Positions 34,479 through 42,750 of a stretch of 64,000 bases of DNA are shown piece after piece. The stretch comes from Variovorax beijingensis (GTDB taxonomy: Bacteria; Pseudomonadota; Gammaproteobacteria; Burkholderiales; Burkholderiaceae_C). The notes under the pieces are model-generated. The model searched no databases, was not told the origin of the DNA, and worked only from the letters and a program-made list of their open reading frames with translations. A program made the translations under genes and the position numbers. The DNA lies in NCBI RefSeq assembly GCF_007828835.1, contig NZ_VIVL01000012.1:62001-126000 (forward strand), given 5' to 3'. Position 1 is the first letter of the stretch. The number at the start of each line of letters is the position of its first letter.

Positions 34479-35099
34479 ATGTTCAAGATGCTTGAATGGG
34501 TGAGCGCCAAGGCGATGACCATCGCCGGCTGGTGCTACCTCGTGATCACTCTGCTGATCTGCTTCGACATCGCGGCCCGGCGCCTGCTGGGCTTCTCGAC
34601 CGAGGCAACGACCGAAGTCACCGGCTACCTGATGGCCATCGGCATGAGCTGGGGCCTGGCGGGCACGCTGTTCGAGCGCGGCCATGTGCGCATCGACGTG
34701 CTGGTGCAGAAGATGCCGCTGAAGCTGCGCGTCTGGCTGCACCTGGCGTCGCTCATCGCGCTCATGGCCGCTTCGGGCTTCTTCGCCTGGGGTGCTTTCT
34801 CGCTGGCCAGGGATTCGTGGGACTTCGGCGCCACCGACCTGTCGGCGCTGCACACGCCGCTGGCCCTGCCGCAGGGCCTGTGGGCCGCGGGCCTGGGCCT
34901 GCTGCTGCTGGCCGTGGTCGCGCTGGCCGCGCGTGCCCTGCGCCAGCTTGCCACCGGCGACGCCGACGGCATGGACCGCATGTTGATGGCACGCACCTAC
35001 GTCGACGAAGCCGCCGAGACGCTGGAGGCCGTGGCCGAAGCACAGCAAGGCATGCAGCAACCCGCCGTGTCCGCAGCGGCCGCAGGAGTCTCCCGATGA
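34479..35099 (+). CDS. TRAP transporter small membrane subunit (DctQ family)
   Basis: This 206-residue protein has four hydrophobic segments and the DctQ pattern DIAARRLLGFSTEATTEVTGYLMAIGMSWGLAGT. The C-terminal 45 residues are a hydrophilic, Ala/Glu-rich tail longer than usual. The ATG at 34479 follows CTGGAGAAATTC. Its stop overlaps the DctM start (ATGA), so the two membrane subunits are coupled. Confidence 0.88.
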   Translation: MFKMLEWVSAKAMTIAGWCYLVITLLICFDIAARRLLGFSTEATTEVTGYLMAIGMSWGLAGTLFERGHVRIDVLVQKMPLKLRVWLHLASLIALMAASGFFAWGAFSLARDSWDFGATDLSALHTPLALPQGLWAAGLGLLLLAVVALAARALRQLATGDADGMDRMLMARTYVDEAAETLEAVAEAQQGMQQPAVSAAAAGVSR

Positions 35100-36496
35100 T
35101 CGCCATTGTCTTCATCGTCGCCATCGGCATCCTGATTGCCGGTGCATCGCTCTTCGGGGTGCAGGGGCATGCGGCCGCGGCCGCATCGGCCAGCGTGCCC
35201 TGGTGGGCGCTGGCCGCAGTGCTGGTGGCCTTCGTCGGCTTCTTCGCCGGCGGCATCTACGTGGGCGCAGCGCTGGCCGTGCTTTCGCTGCTGGCGGGCT
35301 TCGGCCTGTCGGACCGGCCGTTCTGGAACTTCATCGGCGAGATGATCTGGAGCCCCTCGACCAACTTCGTGCTGGTGTCGGTGCCGCTCTTCCTGCTGAT
35401 GGGGGAGGTGATGCTGCGCGCCGGCCTCTCCGAGCGGCTGTACCGCGCGCTCAACATCTGGATGGGCCGGCTGCCCGGCGGGCTGCTGCACACCAACATC
35501 ATCTCGTGCGGCGTGTTCTCGGCCGTGGCCGGCTCCAGCGTGGCCACCGCCGCGACCATGGGCTCGGTGGCGCTGCCGTACTTCGAGAAGAGCCACTACC
35601 CGCCGAAGCTGGTGCTGGGCTCGCTGGCCGCCGGCGGCGCGCTGGGCAACCTGATCCCGCCGGGCATCACCTTCATCATCTACGGGCTGATCACCGAGAC
35701 CTCGGTGGGCGCGCTGTACCTGGCGGCGGTGGGGCCGAGCATCCTGGTGGTGCTGTTGTTCACCGCGGTCATCCTGTACTACAGCTACCGGCTGAAGCTG
35801 CACGGCGACGAGGCCTCGAAGGCCATCGGCTGGAAGCACCGCATCGCGAGCCTGTCGGACCTGGTGCCCACGGCGCTGCTCATCGCGCTGGTGCTGGGCA
35901 CCATCTACGCCGGCTGGGCCACGCCCACCGAGTCGGCCGCGCTGGGCGTGGCGGGCAGCCTGCTGCTGGCGCTGGTGGACCGCAAGCTCAAGTGGAAGAT
36001 GCTGGCCGAGTCGATGCGCGCCACCGCGCGCACCACCTCGATGATCGCGCTGATCCTGTTCGGCGCGTACTTCCTGAACTACATCCTGTCGTCGCTGGGC
36101 ATTCCGCAGATGCTGGCGAAGTTCCTGACCGGGCTGCCGTTCCCGGGCTGGGTGATCATGCTGGTGATCATCGGCTTCTACCTGGCGCTGGGCACCTTCA
36201 TGGAAGGCATGTCGATGGTGATCACCACCATTCCGCTGCTGTTCCCGGTGGTCACGGCGCTTGGCTACGACCCGATCTGGTTCGGCGTGGTCATCACCAT
36301 GCTGGTCGAGATCGCCATGATCAGCCCGCCCGACGGCACCGTGCTCTATGTGCTGCAGGGCATGCGGCGGCAGCCCGGGCCCATCACCGACGTCTTTGCT
36401 GGCGTGCTGCCCTTCATGTTCGTCTACATGCTCGCGATCGTCGTGCTGATGGTGTTCCCCGCCATCGCACTGTGGCTGCCGGCCCATCTCATGTGA
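35096..36496 (+). CDS. TRAP transporter large membrane subunit (DctM family)
   Basis: This 466-residue channel subunit has about twelve to thirteen hydrophobic segments and family motifs SVPLFLLMGEVMLRAGLSERLYRA, the GGALGNLIPPGITFIIYG loop and a late AMISPPDGTVLYVLQG. It carries an N-terminal extension (residues 1-45) with an extra hydrophobic segment. It uses a sodium or proton gradient to import what the DctP protein upstream binds. GCAGGAGTC precedes the start, which overlaps the DctQ stop. Confidence 0.92.
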   Translation: MIAIVFIVAIGILIAGASLFGVQGHAAAAASASVPWWALAAVLVAFVGFFAGGIYVGAALAVLSLLAGFGLSDRPFWNFIGEMIWSPSTNFVLVSVPLFLLMGEVMLRAGLSERLYRALNIWMGRLPGGLLHTNIISCGVFSAVAGSSVATAATMGSVALPYFEKSHYPPKLVLGSLAAGGALGNLIPPGITFIIYGLITETSVGALYLAAVGPSILVVLLFTAVILYYSYRLKLHGDEASKAIGWKHRIASLSDLVPTALLIALVLGTIYAGWATPTESAALGVAGSLLLALVDRKLKWKMLAESMRATARTTSMIALILFGAYFLNYILSSLGIPQMLAKFLTGLPFPGWVIMLVIIGFYLALGTFMEGMSMVITTIPLLFPVVTALGYDPIWFGVVITMLVEIAMISPPDGTVLYVLQGMRRQPGPITDVFAGVLPFMFVYMLAIVVLMVFPAIALWLPAHLM

Positions 36497-36519
36497 CCCC
36501 CCGTTTGCGGAGCCCTTTC

Positions 36520-37239
36520 ATGTCATTGACCCTTTCCTTCGCCTGCGAAAGCGTGGCGGCCGACGGCACGCGTTCGGCACAACTGCTGTCGGTGCCGGCG
36601 CGCCAGCTCGTGATTGCCGGCTGGACCGGCCGCGACGCCGCCGCCATTGCCCATCACATCGAGGAACTCGAGGCCATCGGCGTGCCGCGGCCGTCGAGCG
36701 TGCCGCTGTACTACCGCGTGAGCGCCGGGCTGCTCACGCAGTCGGCCGCCATCGAGGCGCTCGGCGCGCAGAGCTCCGGCGAGGCCGAGCCGATGCTCTT
36801 CTGCGCCGCCGGCGAATGGTGGCTCACCGTGGCTTCCGACCATACCGACCGCCGCGTCGAGACCTACTCGGTCGCCGTGTCCAAGCAGATGTGCGCCAAG
36901 CCGGTCGCAACCACCGCCTGGCGCTGGCGCGACGTAGCGCCCTACCAGGACGAGCTGCAGCTGCGCTCGCGCATCCTGGAGGAGGGGCGTTGGATCGACT
37001 ACCAGCAAGGCACCTTCGCGTCGATCCGCCCACTGGCGGCGCTGCGCGACGGCATCTACCAGGCCGAAGGCGGCGACGAAGGCCGCTTCATGACCTGCGG
37101 CACACTCGGCGCCATTGCCAACGGCAAGGGCGAGGGCATCCGCCCGGCCGCCGAGATGGAGCTCGAGATCCACGACCCGCGCCTGAAGCGCAGCATCGTG
37201 CACCGCTATGCCGTGCAGGCGCTCGAGGTGGTCGCGTGA
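36520..37239 (+). CDS. DUF2848-family protein
   Basis: This is a 239-residue soluble protein of the DUF2848 family. Recognisable parts are the VPARQLVIAGWTGRDAAAIAHHIEEL N-terminal segment, the central VASDHTDR element and the late GTLGAIANGKGEGIRPAAEMELEI. No reaction is established for the family as far as I know. It is translationally coupled to the amidase downstream (GTGA overlap) and follows a TRAP transporter by 23 bases. This suggests a step in breakdown of the imported compound. Confidence 0.85.
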   Translation: MSLTLSFACESVAADGTRSAQLLSVPARQLVIAGWTGRDAAAIAHHIEELEAIGVPRPSSVPLYYRVSAGLLTQSAAIEALGAQSSGEAEPMLFCAAGEWWLTVASDHTDRRVETYSVAVSKQMCAKPVATTAWRWRDVAPYQDELQLRSRILEEGRWIDYQQGTFASIRPLAALRDGIYQAEGGDEGRFMTCGTLGAIANGKGEGIRPAAEMELEIHDPRLKRSIVHRYAVQALEVVA

Positions 37240-38585
37240 CGGCCGCCGCCGGCATGGACATCGCCACGCTGCGCGGGCGCATCGCGCGCGGCGAGGTGTC
37301 ACACGAGGCCGTGGTGGCGCAGGCGCTCGAAGGCGCCGAGCTGCCCGCCGCGCAACACGTCTTCACCAAGCGCTACGCGCAAGCAGCGCTGGCCGCCGCG
37401 CGCCATGCCGATGCGGCGCAGCGCGCCGGCGTCGTGCTGCCCGCGCTGGCCGGCCTGCCCGTCACGGTGAAGGACCTCTACGACGTGGCGGGCGAAGCCA
37501 CCATGGCCGGCTCGGTCGTGTGCGAAGGCGAACCCGCAGCGTTGGCCGACGCCGTGGCCGTGGCCCGCCTGCGCAGCACCGGCGCGGCCATCATCGGCAA
37601 GACCAACATGACCGAGTTCGCCTTTTCCGGCGTCGGCATCAACCCGCACCACGGCACGCCGCGCAATCCCGCGGATGCCGCCGTGGCGCGCATCCCCGGT
37701 GGTTCCTCATCGGGTGCCGCGGTGTCGGTCGCACTGGGCCTTGCCGTCGCGGGCCTGGGCTCCGACACCGGAGGCTCCATCCGCATTCCCGCGGCGCTGT
37801 GCGGCCTCGTCGGCTTCAAGAGCACCCAGTCGCGCGTGCCGCGCACCGGCGCCTTCGAACTGGCGCGCTCGCTCGATACCGTCTGCGCCATGACGCGCAG
37901 CGTGGCCGATTGCCTCGTCGTCGATGCCGCCATCGCCGGCACCCCGCTCGCGGTGCGCCGGCGCCCGCTGCAGGGCCTGCGCCTGGCGGTGCCGCGCACG
38001 CTGATGTTCGACGGCATCGAGCCGGCCGTGGCGCAGGCCTTCGACCGTGCGGTGAGCGCACTGTCGGCGGCAGGCGCCATCGTGGTCGACATCACGCTCG
38101 CAGAACTGGCCGAGATCGCCGGGATCAACGCGCCGGGCGGCTTCTCACCCGTCGAGGCATCGGCCGTGCATCGCGCGCGCATCGGTGCGCAGCGCGAGCG
38201 CTTCGACCCACGGGTCGCAGCCCGCGTGGACCTTGGCATGTCGGTCGGCGCCGCCGACTACCTCCTGATGCAGGACCGCCGCCGCGACTGGATCGGCCGC
38301 GTCGAAGCGGTGCTCGAAGGCTTCGACGCCTTGCTCTGCCCCACCGTGCCGATCGTCGCGCCGGCCATCGACGCGCTCGCGGCCGACGCCGAATTCTTCA
38401 AGGCCAACGGCCTGCTGCTGCGCAACACCTTCGCCATCAACTTCCTCGATGGCTGCGCCTTCAGCCTGCCGTGCCACCGCGACGGTGAACTGCCGGTGGG
38501 GCTGATGCTCTCTTCCGTGTGCGGGGACGACGCGCGGCTGGCGGCGGTTGCGCTGGCGGCGGAGGAGGCGTTGGCCGACTGCTGA
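37236..38585 (+). CDS. amidase (amidase signature family)
   Basis: This is a 449-residue amidase with the full Ser-cisSer-Lys triad: Lys79 in VTVKDLYD, a serine in GGSSSG (155-160) and the nucleophile Ser181 in DTGGSIRIPA, the usual 24 residues further on. It hydrolyses an amide to acid and ammonia. The substrate is unknown but presumably derives from the TRAP import. Start: GTG at 37236 overlapping the DUF2848 stop; an internal ATG at 37254 is also possible. It is the last gene of the cupin-TRAP-DUF2848-amidase operon. Confidence 0.92.
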   Translation: MTAAAGMDIATLRGRIARGEVSHEAVVAQALEGAELPAAQHVFTKRYAQAALAAARHADAAQRAGVVLPALAGLPVTVKDLYDVAGEATMAGSVVCEGEPAALADAVAVARLRSTGAAIIGKTNMTEFAFSGVGINPHHGTPRNPADAAVARIPGGSSSGAAVSVALGLAVAGLGSDTGGSIRIPAALCGLVGFKSTQSRVPRTGAFELARSLDTVCAMTRSVADCLVVDAAIAGTPLAVRRRPLQGLRLAVPRTLMFDGIEPAVAQAFDRAVSALSAAGAIVVDITLAELAEIAGINAPGGFSPVEASAVHRARIGAQRERFDPRVAARVDLGMSVGAADYLLMQDRRRDWIGRVEAVLEGFDALLCPTVPIVAPAIDALAADAEFFKANGLLLRNTFAINFLDGCAFSLPCHRDGELPVGLMLSSVCGDDARLAAVALAAEEALADC

Positions 38586-38609
38586 TGTCGCGGCCGGATT
38601 CTGTGCCGT

Positions 38610-38638
38610 GTTACGTGGTACGCGACCCCCCACGTAAC
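38610..38638. promoter_or_regulatory. inverted repeat after the amidase gene
   Basis: GTTACGTGG (38610-38618) and CCACGTAAC (38630-38638) are perfect 9-base inverted arms with an 11-base spacer. They lie 25 bases past the amidase stop and about 190 bases before the repeat-protein gene. No U-tract follows, so it is either an operator for the repeat protein or a stabilising hairpin at the end of the amidase mRNA. Confidence 0.35.
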
Positions 38639-38730
38639 GTAGCAACAGCCAAAAGCTTGGGTGTCCGTGACGAACGGCGGTAGTTTCGCGGCGCAAACGA
38701 ACAGCCAAAAATCCTTTCGATTCAACGACT

Positions 38731-38744
38731 TGCGATTAATCGCA
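38731..38744. promoter_or_regulatory. palindrome upstream of the Asp-Ala repeat protein gene
   Basis: TGCGATTAATCGCA is a perfect 14-base palindrome about 80 bases before the start codon at 38824, in a locally AT-richer stretch. Its symmetry and position suit a regulator-binding site. No adjacent regulator gene is obvious. Confidence 0.45.
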
Positions 38745-38823
38745 GGAGGTCTCTCCGGAATGGACGGGCAGTGGCACGCATGTTGCCCCCTATGACCATC
38801 CAATCAACGAGGAGGCCTCTCAC

Positions 38824-41800
38824 ATGACCGCGTCGCAGACATCGATTCCATCCACTTCCGGAGCCGTCAACAACGACGTTGCACCGGTGGTCGTCGCCCA
38901 AGCTACGGTGACCCCCATCGCTCCGATGGGATCGTCCACAGTGCCGCCGGTCGCCGCCTCCGCGCCGTCCAGCATCGGATCGCTTTCCAATGCCACTCCC
39001 GGCACCGCGCTGATCCGCGACGGCGTCCGGATTCCCGTGGACGGCAGCCACGCCCTTCTCACCGGCGACCGCGTGCTGGTCCCCGAAGGCGGCCAGGCCG
39101 AGGTGCTGTTTCCGGGTTCGCCTTCCAACAAGGCACCGCTGGCCGGCGTCTTTACCGGCGGCACCGACGCGACGCTCGGATCGACCAAGCTGCCGGGCGG
39201 CCTCGAGCAGGTGAACGTCGACGTCGCCGCGGGCGACCTCAAGATCACGCCGCCCGACAACGATGCGGACGCAGCAGCTGTCGCAGTCACGAAGGCGCAC
39301 ACCGGTGCAGCCGGCATCGGCCTGGGCGAGTTCGCCCTCGGCGCGCTCGGCGCAGTCGCGCTCGGCGCGGCATTGGGCGGCGGCGGCGGCAGCGACGGTG
39401 GAACGGTTCCGTTCTTCCTTGGCAGCGGGGGCGGTACGGGGGGCGGTCTTGATGATGGTGACAGCGACAGTGATGCGGACGCTGATGCTGATGCTGATGC
39501 TGATGCGGACGCTGATGCGGACGCTGATGCGGACGCTGATGCTGACGCTGATGCTGATGCTGATGCTGATGCTGATGCTGATGCTGATGCCGACGCCGAC
39601 GCTGATGCCGATGCCGATGCCGATGCCGATGCCGATGCCGATGCCGATGCCGACGCCGACGCTGACGCTGACGCTGATGCCGACGCCGACGCCGATGCGG
39701 ACGCCGATGCCGATGCCGATGCCGATGCCGATGCCGATGCGGACGCTGATGCCGATGCCGATGCCGATGCCGATGCCGATGCCGATGCCGATGCCGATGC
39801 CGATGCTGATGCTGATGCTGATGCTGATGCTGATGCTGATGCTGATGCTGATGCTGATGCTGATGCTGATGCTGATGCTGATGCTGATGCTGACGCTGAT
39901 GCTGATGCTGATGCTGATGCTGATGCGGACGCCGATGCCGATGCCGATGCCGATGCCGATGCCGATGCCGACGCAGACGGCGATCACCTGCTCGATCCGG
40001 GCGATGACCTCACCGGCGGCTTGATCGGCGCGACGGACGACAACCTGGGCCTGGGTGGTTCACTCACGCCGGTGCCGGGCGTCATCGACGGCACGACCGA
40101 CCTGATCGATGACATCGTGTCGCCGATCCTGGGCGAAGAGTTCACCCGAGACGATCCGAACCAGTTCGATCCGGTGGACGACTTCACTGAAACCGTGGTC
40201 GACAGCGTGGACGGCGTGGCAGGTCCCGTCGTCGACGCCCTGCTCGGCGAAGGTGCCACCGATGCGCTGGTCGGCCAGGTCGACCACGTCACCGATGCAC
40301 TTCAGAATGGCCTGGACAACCTGGTGGGCGAGGACGGCATCCTGAGCGGGGCGACGACGGCGCTCGGCCTCGATGGCGTCATTGACGACCTGGTGGGCGA
40401 CGGTGGTGTGGTCGGCGACCTCGTCGAAGGCGTGCTTGGCCAGGACAGCCTCGTCAGCGGCCTGATGGAGGAAAGTGGACTGGTGGGTGGACTCCTCGCC
40501 GAAGACGGCCTGGTCGGCAACCTCCTGGGTGAAGACAGCGCCGTCGGCGGGCTGCTCGGCAACGCGCTGAGCGACGAAGGCATCGTTGGCGGACTCCTGG
40601 GCGAAGACGGCGTGCTGGGCGGGCTGCTCGGCGGTCCGTTGGGCGAGGAAGGCCTGCTCGGTGGACTGCTCGGCGGCGACGGTGCCCTCGGCGGCCTCCT
40701 TGGCGACGGCCTGGTCGGTGGCTTGCTGGGCGGAGAAGGCACGCTGGCCGGCGTGCTCGGCAGCGAAGGTCTGACCGGTAGCTTGCTCGGCCAGGACGGC
40801 GTGGTGGACAACCTGCTCGGCACGGACGGCGTCGTGGGCGGCCTGATCGAAGACAGCCCGCTCGGTGGCCTGCTGGGCGGCGAGGACGGCCTGCTCGGCG
40901 GCCTGACCGACGGCGTCCTGGGTGACGATGGCCTGCTGGGCGGTCTGCTGGGCGAAGACGGCGTGGTCGGCGGCTTGCTGTCCGAGGACGGCCTCCTGGG
41001 CAACGTGCTCGGTGGCGACCTCCTGGGCGGTGACTTGCTCGGCGGTGATCTGTTGGGTGGCGTGCTGGGTGAAGACGGCCTCGTCGGCAACCTGCTCGGT
41101 GGCGACCTCTTGGGCGGTGACTTGCTCGGTGGTGATCTGCTGGGCGGCGTGCTGGGTGAAGACGGCCTGGTCGGCAACCTGCTCGGTGGCGACCTCTTGG
41201 GCGGTGACTTGCTCGGTGGCGATCTGCTGGGCGGCGTGCTGGGCGAAGACGGCCTCGTAGGCAACCTGCTCGGTGGGGACCTCTTGGGTGGCGACCTGCT
41301 CGGTGGTGATCTGCTGGGTGGCGTGCTGGGCGAAGACGGCCTGGTCGACAACCTGCTCGGTGGCGATCTCTTGGGTGGTGATCTGCTTGGCGGTGACCTG
41401 CTGGGTAGCGTGCTGGGCGAAGACGGCCTCGTCGGCAACCTGCTCGGTGGGGACCTCTTGGGTGGCGACCTGCTCGGTGATGATCTGCTGGGTGGCGTGC
41501 TGGGTGAAGACGGCCTGGTCGGCAACCTGCTCGGCGGCGACCTGCTGGGTGGTGATCTGCTTGGCGGTGACCTGCTGGGTGGCGTGCTGGGCGAAGACGG
41601 CCTGGTCGACAACCTGGTCGGTGGCGACCTCCTGGGTGGTGATCTGCTTGGTGGTGATCTGCTGGGTGGCGTGCTGGGTGAAGACGGCCTGGCCGGCAAC
41701 CTGGTCGGTGGCGATCTCCTGGGCGGTGATCTGCTCGGCGGTGACCTGCTGGGTGGCGTGCTGGGTGAGGATGGCCTCGTCGGCAACCTGCTCGGTGGCG

Positions 41801-41904
41801 ACCTCCTGGGAGGGACCATCGCTCCGATCACCAGCCAGGTCGATCAAGGGCTCGGCGGCAGCGGAACGCCAGTTGCCAGCATCCTGGACAGCCTGCTGGG
41901 CTGA
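38824..41904 (+). CDS. large acidic repeat protein with LapA-like N-terminus, poly-(Asp-Ala) and 29-residue repeats
   Basis: This 1026-residue protein has a strong GAGGAGG ribosome site. Order: residues 1-50 Ser/Thr/Pro-rich; about 50-145 a region resembling the retention module of LapA/Bap-type adhesins (RIPVDGSHALLTGDRVLVPE, GGQAEVLFPGS); GAAG at 161-164, like the di-alanine site cut by LapG. A hydrophobic Gly/Ala stretch follows (about 168-190), as seen before the repeats of such adhesins. Residues 217-385 are 84 Asp-Ala pairs plus Asp; 386-717 degenerate LLGEDG/GGLLG repeats; 718-997 nine 29-residue repeats plus a partial one; 998-1026 a unique tail. There are no cysteines, Sec signal or RTX nonapeptides. 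I infer a secreted or surface-held acidic protein. No type I secretion genes lie nearby. Confidence 0.85.
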   Translation: MTASQTSIPSTSGAVNNDVAPVVVAQATVTPIAPMGSSTVPPVAASAPSSIGSLSNATPGTALIRDGVRIPVDGSHALLTGDRVLVPEGGQAEVLFPGSPSNKAPLAGVFTGGTDATLGSTKLPGGLEQVNVDVAAGDLKITPPDNDADAAAVAVTKAHTGAAGIGLGEFALGALGAVALGAALGGGGGSDGGTVPFFLGSGGGTGGGLDDGDSDSDADADADADADADADADADADADADADADADADADADADADADADADADADADADADADADADADADADADADADADADADADADADADADADADADADADADADADADADADADADADADADADADADADADADADADADADADADADADADADADADADADADADADGDHLLDPGDDLTGGLIGATDDNLGLGGSLTPVPGVIDGTTDLIDDIVSPILGEEFTRDDPNQFDPVDDFTETVVDSVDGVAGPVVDALLGEGATDALVGQVDHVTDALQNGLDNLVGEDGILSGATTALGLDGVIDDLVGDGGVVGDLVEGVLGQDSLVSGLMEESGLVGGLLAEDGLVGNLLGEDSAVGGLLGNALSDEGIVGGLLGEDGVLGGLLGGPLGEEGLLGGLLGGDGALGGLLGDGLVGGLLGGEGTLAGVLGSEGLTGSLLGQDGVVDNLLGTDGVVGGLIEDSPLGGLLGGEDGLLGGLTDGVLGDDGLLGGLLGEDGVVGGLLSEDGLLGNVLGGDLLGGDLLGGDLLGGVLGEDGLVGNLLGGDLLGGDLLGGDLLGGVLGEDGLVGNLLGGDLLGGDLLGGDLLGGVLGEDGLVGNLLGGDLLGGDLLGGDLLGGVLGEDGLVDNLLGGDLLGGDLLGGDLLGSVLGEDGLVGNLLGGDLLGGDLLGDDLLGGVLGEDGLVGNLLGGDLLGGDLLGGDLLGGVLGEDGLVDNLVGGDLLGGDLLGGDLLGGVLGEDGLAGNLVGGDLLGGDLLGGDLLGGVLGEDGLVGNLLGGDLLGGTIAPITSQVDQGLGGSGTPVASILDSLLG
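39472..39978 (+). repeat. hexanucleotide repeat tract encoding alternating Asp-Ala
   Basis: Here 507 bases form an uninterrupted run of GAY-GCN codon pairs, coding for 169 residues. Synonymous variants come in blocks: long stretches of GATGCC, others of GATGCT, with GATGCGGACGC units between. That pattern is expected from repeated slippage or unequal exchange duplicating local variants. The reading frame and amino acid pair never break, so the protein sequence is being maintained while the DNA varies. The tract length is likely to differ between strains. Confidence 0.95.
40975..41814 (+). repeat. 87-bp tandem repeats (nine copies plus a partial one)
   Basis: Nine full 87-base units, each coding for 29 residues, begin at 40975. 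The next eight start at 41062 and follow without gaps, and a 57-base partial copy ends at 41814. Each unit encodes VLGEDGLVGN followed by LLGGD three times and LLGG, so it contains nested 15-base repeats. The first copy is divergent (LLSEDGLLGNV). Copies differ by a few substitutions (GN to DN, GGD to GDD, GG to GS), mostly conservative. Confidence 0.95.
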
Positions 41905-41964
41905 TCGATGATCCGGCCACCGTCCTTCGTCGAGAGGGGCGGTGGTGGACGCTTCTGAAAAGAA

Positions 41965-41989
41965 GGGACGGGCCTTCGCGGCCTGTCCC
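41965..41989 (-). terminator. rho-independent terminator for the leftward gene at 42013
   Basis: A 10-base stem, GGGACGGGCC/GGCCTGTCCC with one mismatched pair, encloses the loop TTCGC. Read on the minus strand, it is followed by TTCTTTTC, giving a U-rich tail 24 bases past the leftward gene's stop. On the plus strand no T-run follows, so it would serve the repeat-protein gene less well. Confidence 0.6.
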
Positions 41990-42012
41990 GGACAAGCCCG
42001 CGCAGATCCGGC

Positions 42013-42396
42013 TCAGCGCAACGCTGCTGCCGGATCTGCGCGGCGCACTTCCATCACGCCATGGCCGGTGGCCTGCTCGTAGACCGACGGCACGCGCGTG
42101 ACCAGGTGCAGCAGGATGCGCGGCGCGCCGGTCTTGATGGACCATCGCAACAGGATGCCGGCCGCCACCAGCGGCCCGCCCACCCATGGATGCCCGGCCA
42201 GCGCCACGGCGATGCCTGGGCCGATGAGGGCAATCGCCAGCGGCATGGCGTACGTTCGTTGTGACACGAAGGCCGCTGCCAGCGCCGGATTGACGATGAC
42301 GCGAAAACGCCCCTGCGGAAGGCCTTGGCGAAATTCCTCGAAGGGAACGTATTCGGCACTGTCCTGCATGTCGCTCTGATGGTTCATGCGCTGCAT
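42013..42396 (-). CDS. hypothetical membrane protein
   Basis: This 127-residue protein has two adjacent hydrophobic segments in the middle (about residues 48-85, MPLAIALIGPGIAVALAGHPW then GGPLVAAGILLRW). A hydrophilic N-terminus reads EYVPFEEFRQGLPQGRFRV. It resembles small two-helix inner-membrane proteins of unknown function. The start is ambiguous between 42396 and 42387 with no good ribosome site at either. It converges on the repeat-protein gene and has its own terminator. Confidence 0.6.
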   Translation of the reverse strand: MQRMNHQSDMQDSAEYVPFEEFRQGLPQGRFRVIVNPALAAAFVSQRTYAMPLAIALIGPGIAVALAGHPWVGGPLVAAGILLRWSIKTGAPRILLHLVTRVPSVYEQATGHGVMEVRRADPAAALR

Positions 42397-42676
42397 TCTG
42401 ACGCGGTGTTCAGCCGCCCCCGGCCTGTTTCAGCGATGCGGCAACCAGCTCGACCATCCGCTTGCCGAGTACCGATGGCGCGAAGCCCTCGTGCACGAGC
42501 GCGAAGTCCATGTGGACTACATGCTGCGCAACGCGCAGGAATACGGCGACACCCACGCGTTTGCGATCGTCTTCGGTGCCGGCGGTGCCGTTCAGACCTC
42601 GATCAGCACCGATGGGGGCCAGTTCGCTCGCCTGTCGGCCCAGTACCTCGCAAGGGGCAGTGCCGCGTTGAAGTAG
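42386..42676 (+). CDS. small hypothetical reading frame (uncertain)
   Basis: This is a 96-residue frame. From about residue 18 it shows GC-rich codon third positions and protein-like composition (HVDYMLRNAQEYGDTHAFAIVFGAGG). Its first 15 codons look non-coding and overlap the divergent gene at 42396. A minus-strand frame covers the same bases and also looks plausible, so the coding strand is not certain. No family recognised. It could be a fragment of a longer lost gene. Confidence 0.35.
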   Translation: MRCILTRCSAAPGLFQRCGNQLDHPLAEYRWREALVHEREVHVDYMLRNAQEYGDTHAFAIVFGAGGAVQTSISTDGGQFARLSAQYLARGSAALK

Positions 42677-42750
42677 CGATCGGCATCTTCGGTCCTGATG
42701 CCACGAAACGTGTTTTCGTGTGCATGAACGCCGCGTAAGCCGGCCAGGCG

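Noticed and set aside
38722..39987. Long minus-strand frame with Ile-Ser/Gly-Ile dipeptide repeats
   Set aside because: It is the mirror image of the GAYGCN hexanucleotide repeat; any repeat of six bases without stop codons gives long frames on both strands. The plus frame has a ribosome site, unique ends and invariant residues, while the minus product varies with the third-base changes.
40975..41814. Possible CRISPR array because of regular tandem units
   Set aside because: Units abut with no variable spacers, lie inside an open reading frame, and there are no cas genes.
40060..41847. Two long minus-strand frames across the 87-bp repeats (Gln/Ala-rich and Pro/Ser-rich)
   Set aside because: They are shadows of the same repeat array, without ribosome sites or unique flanking domains.
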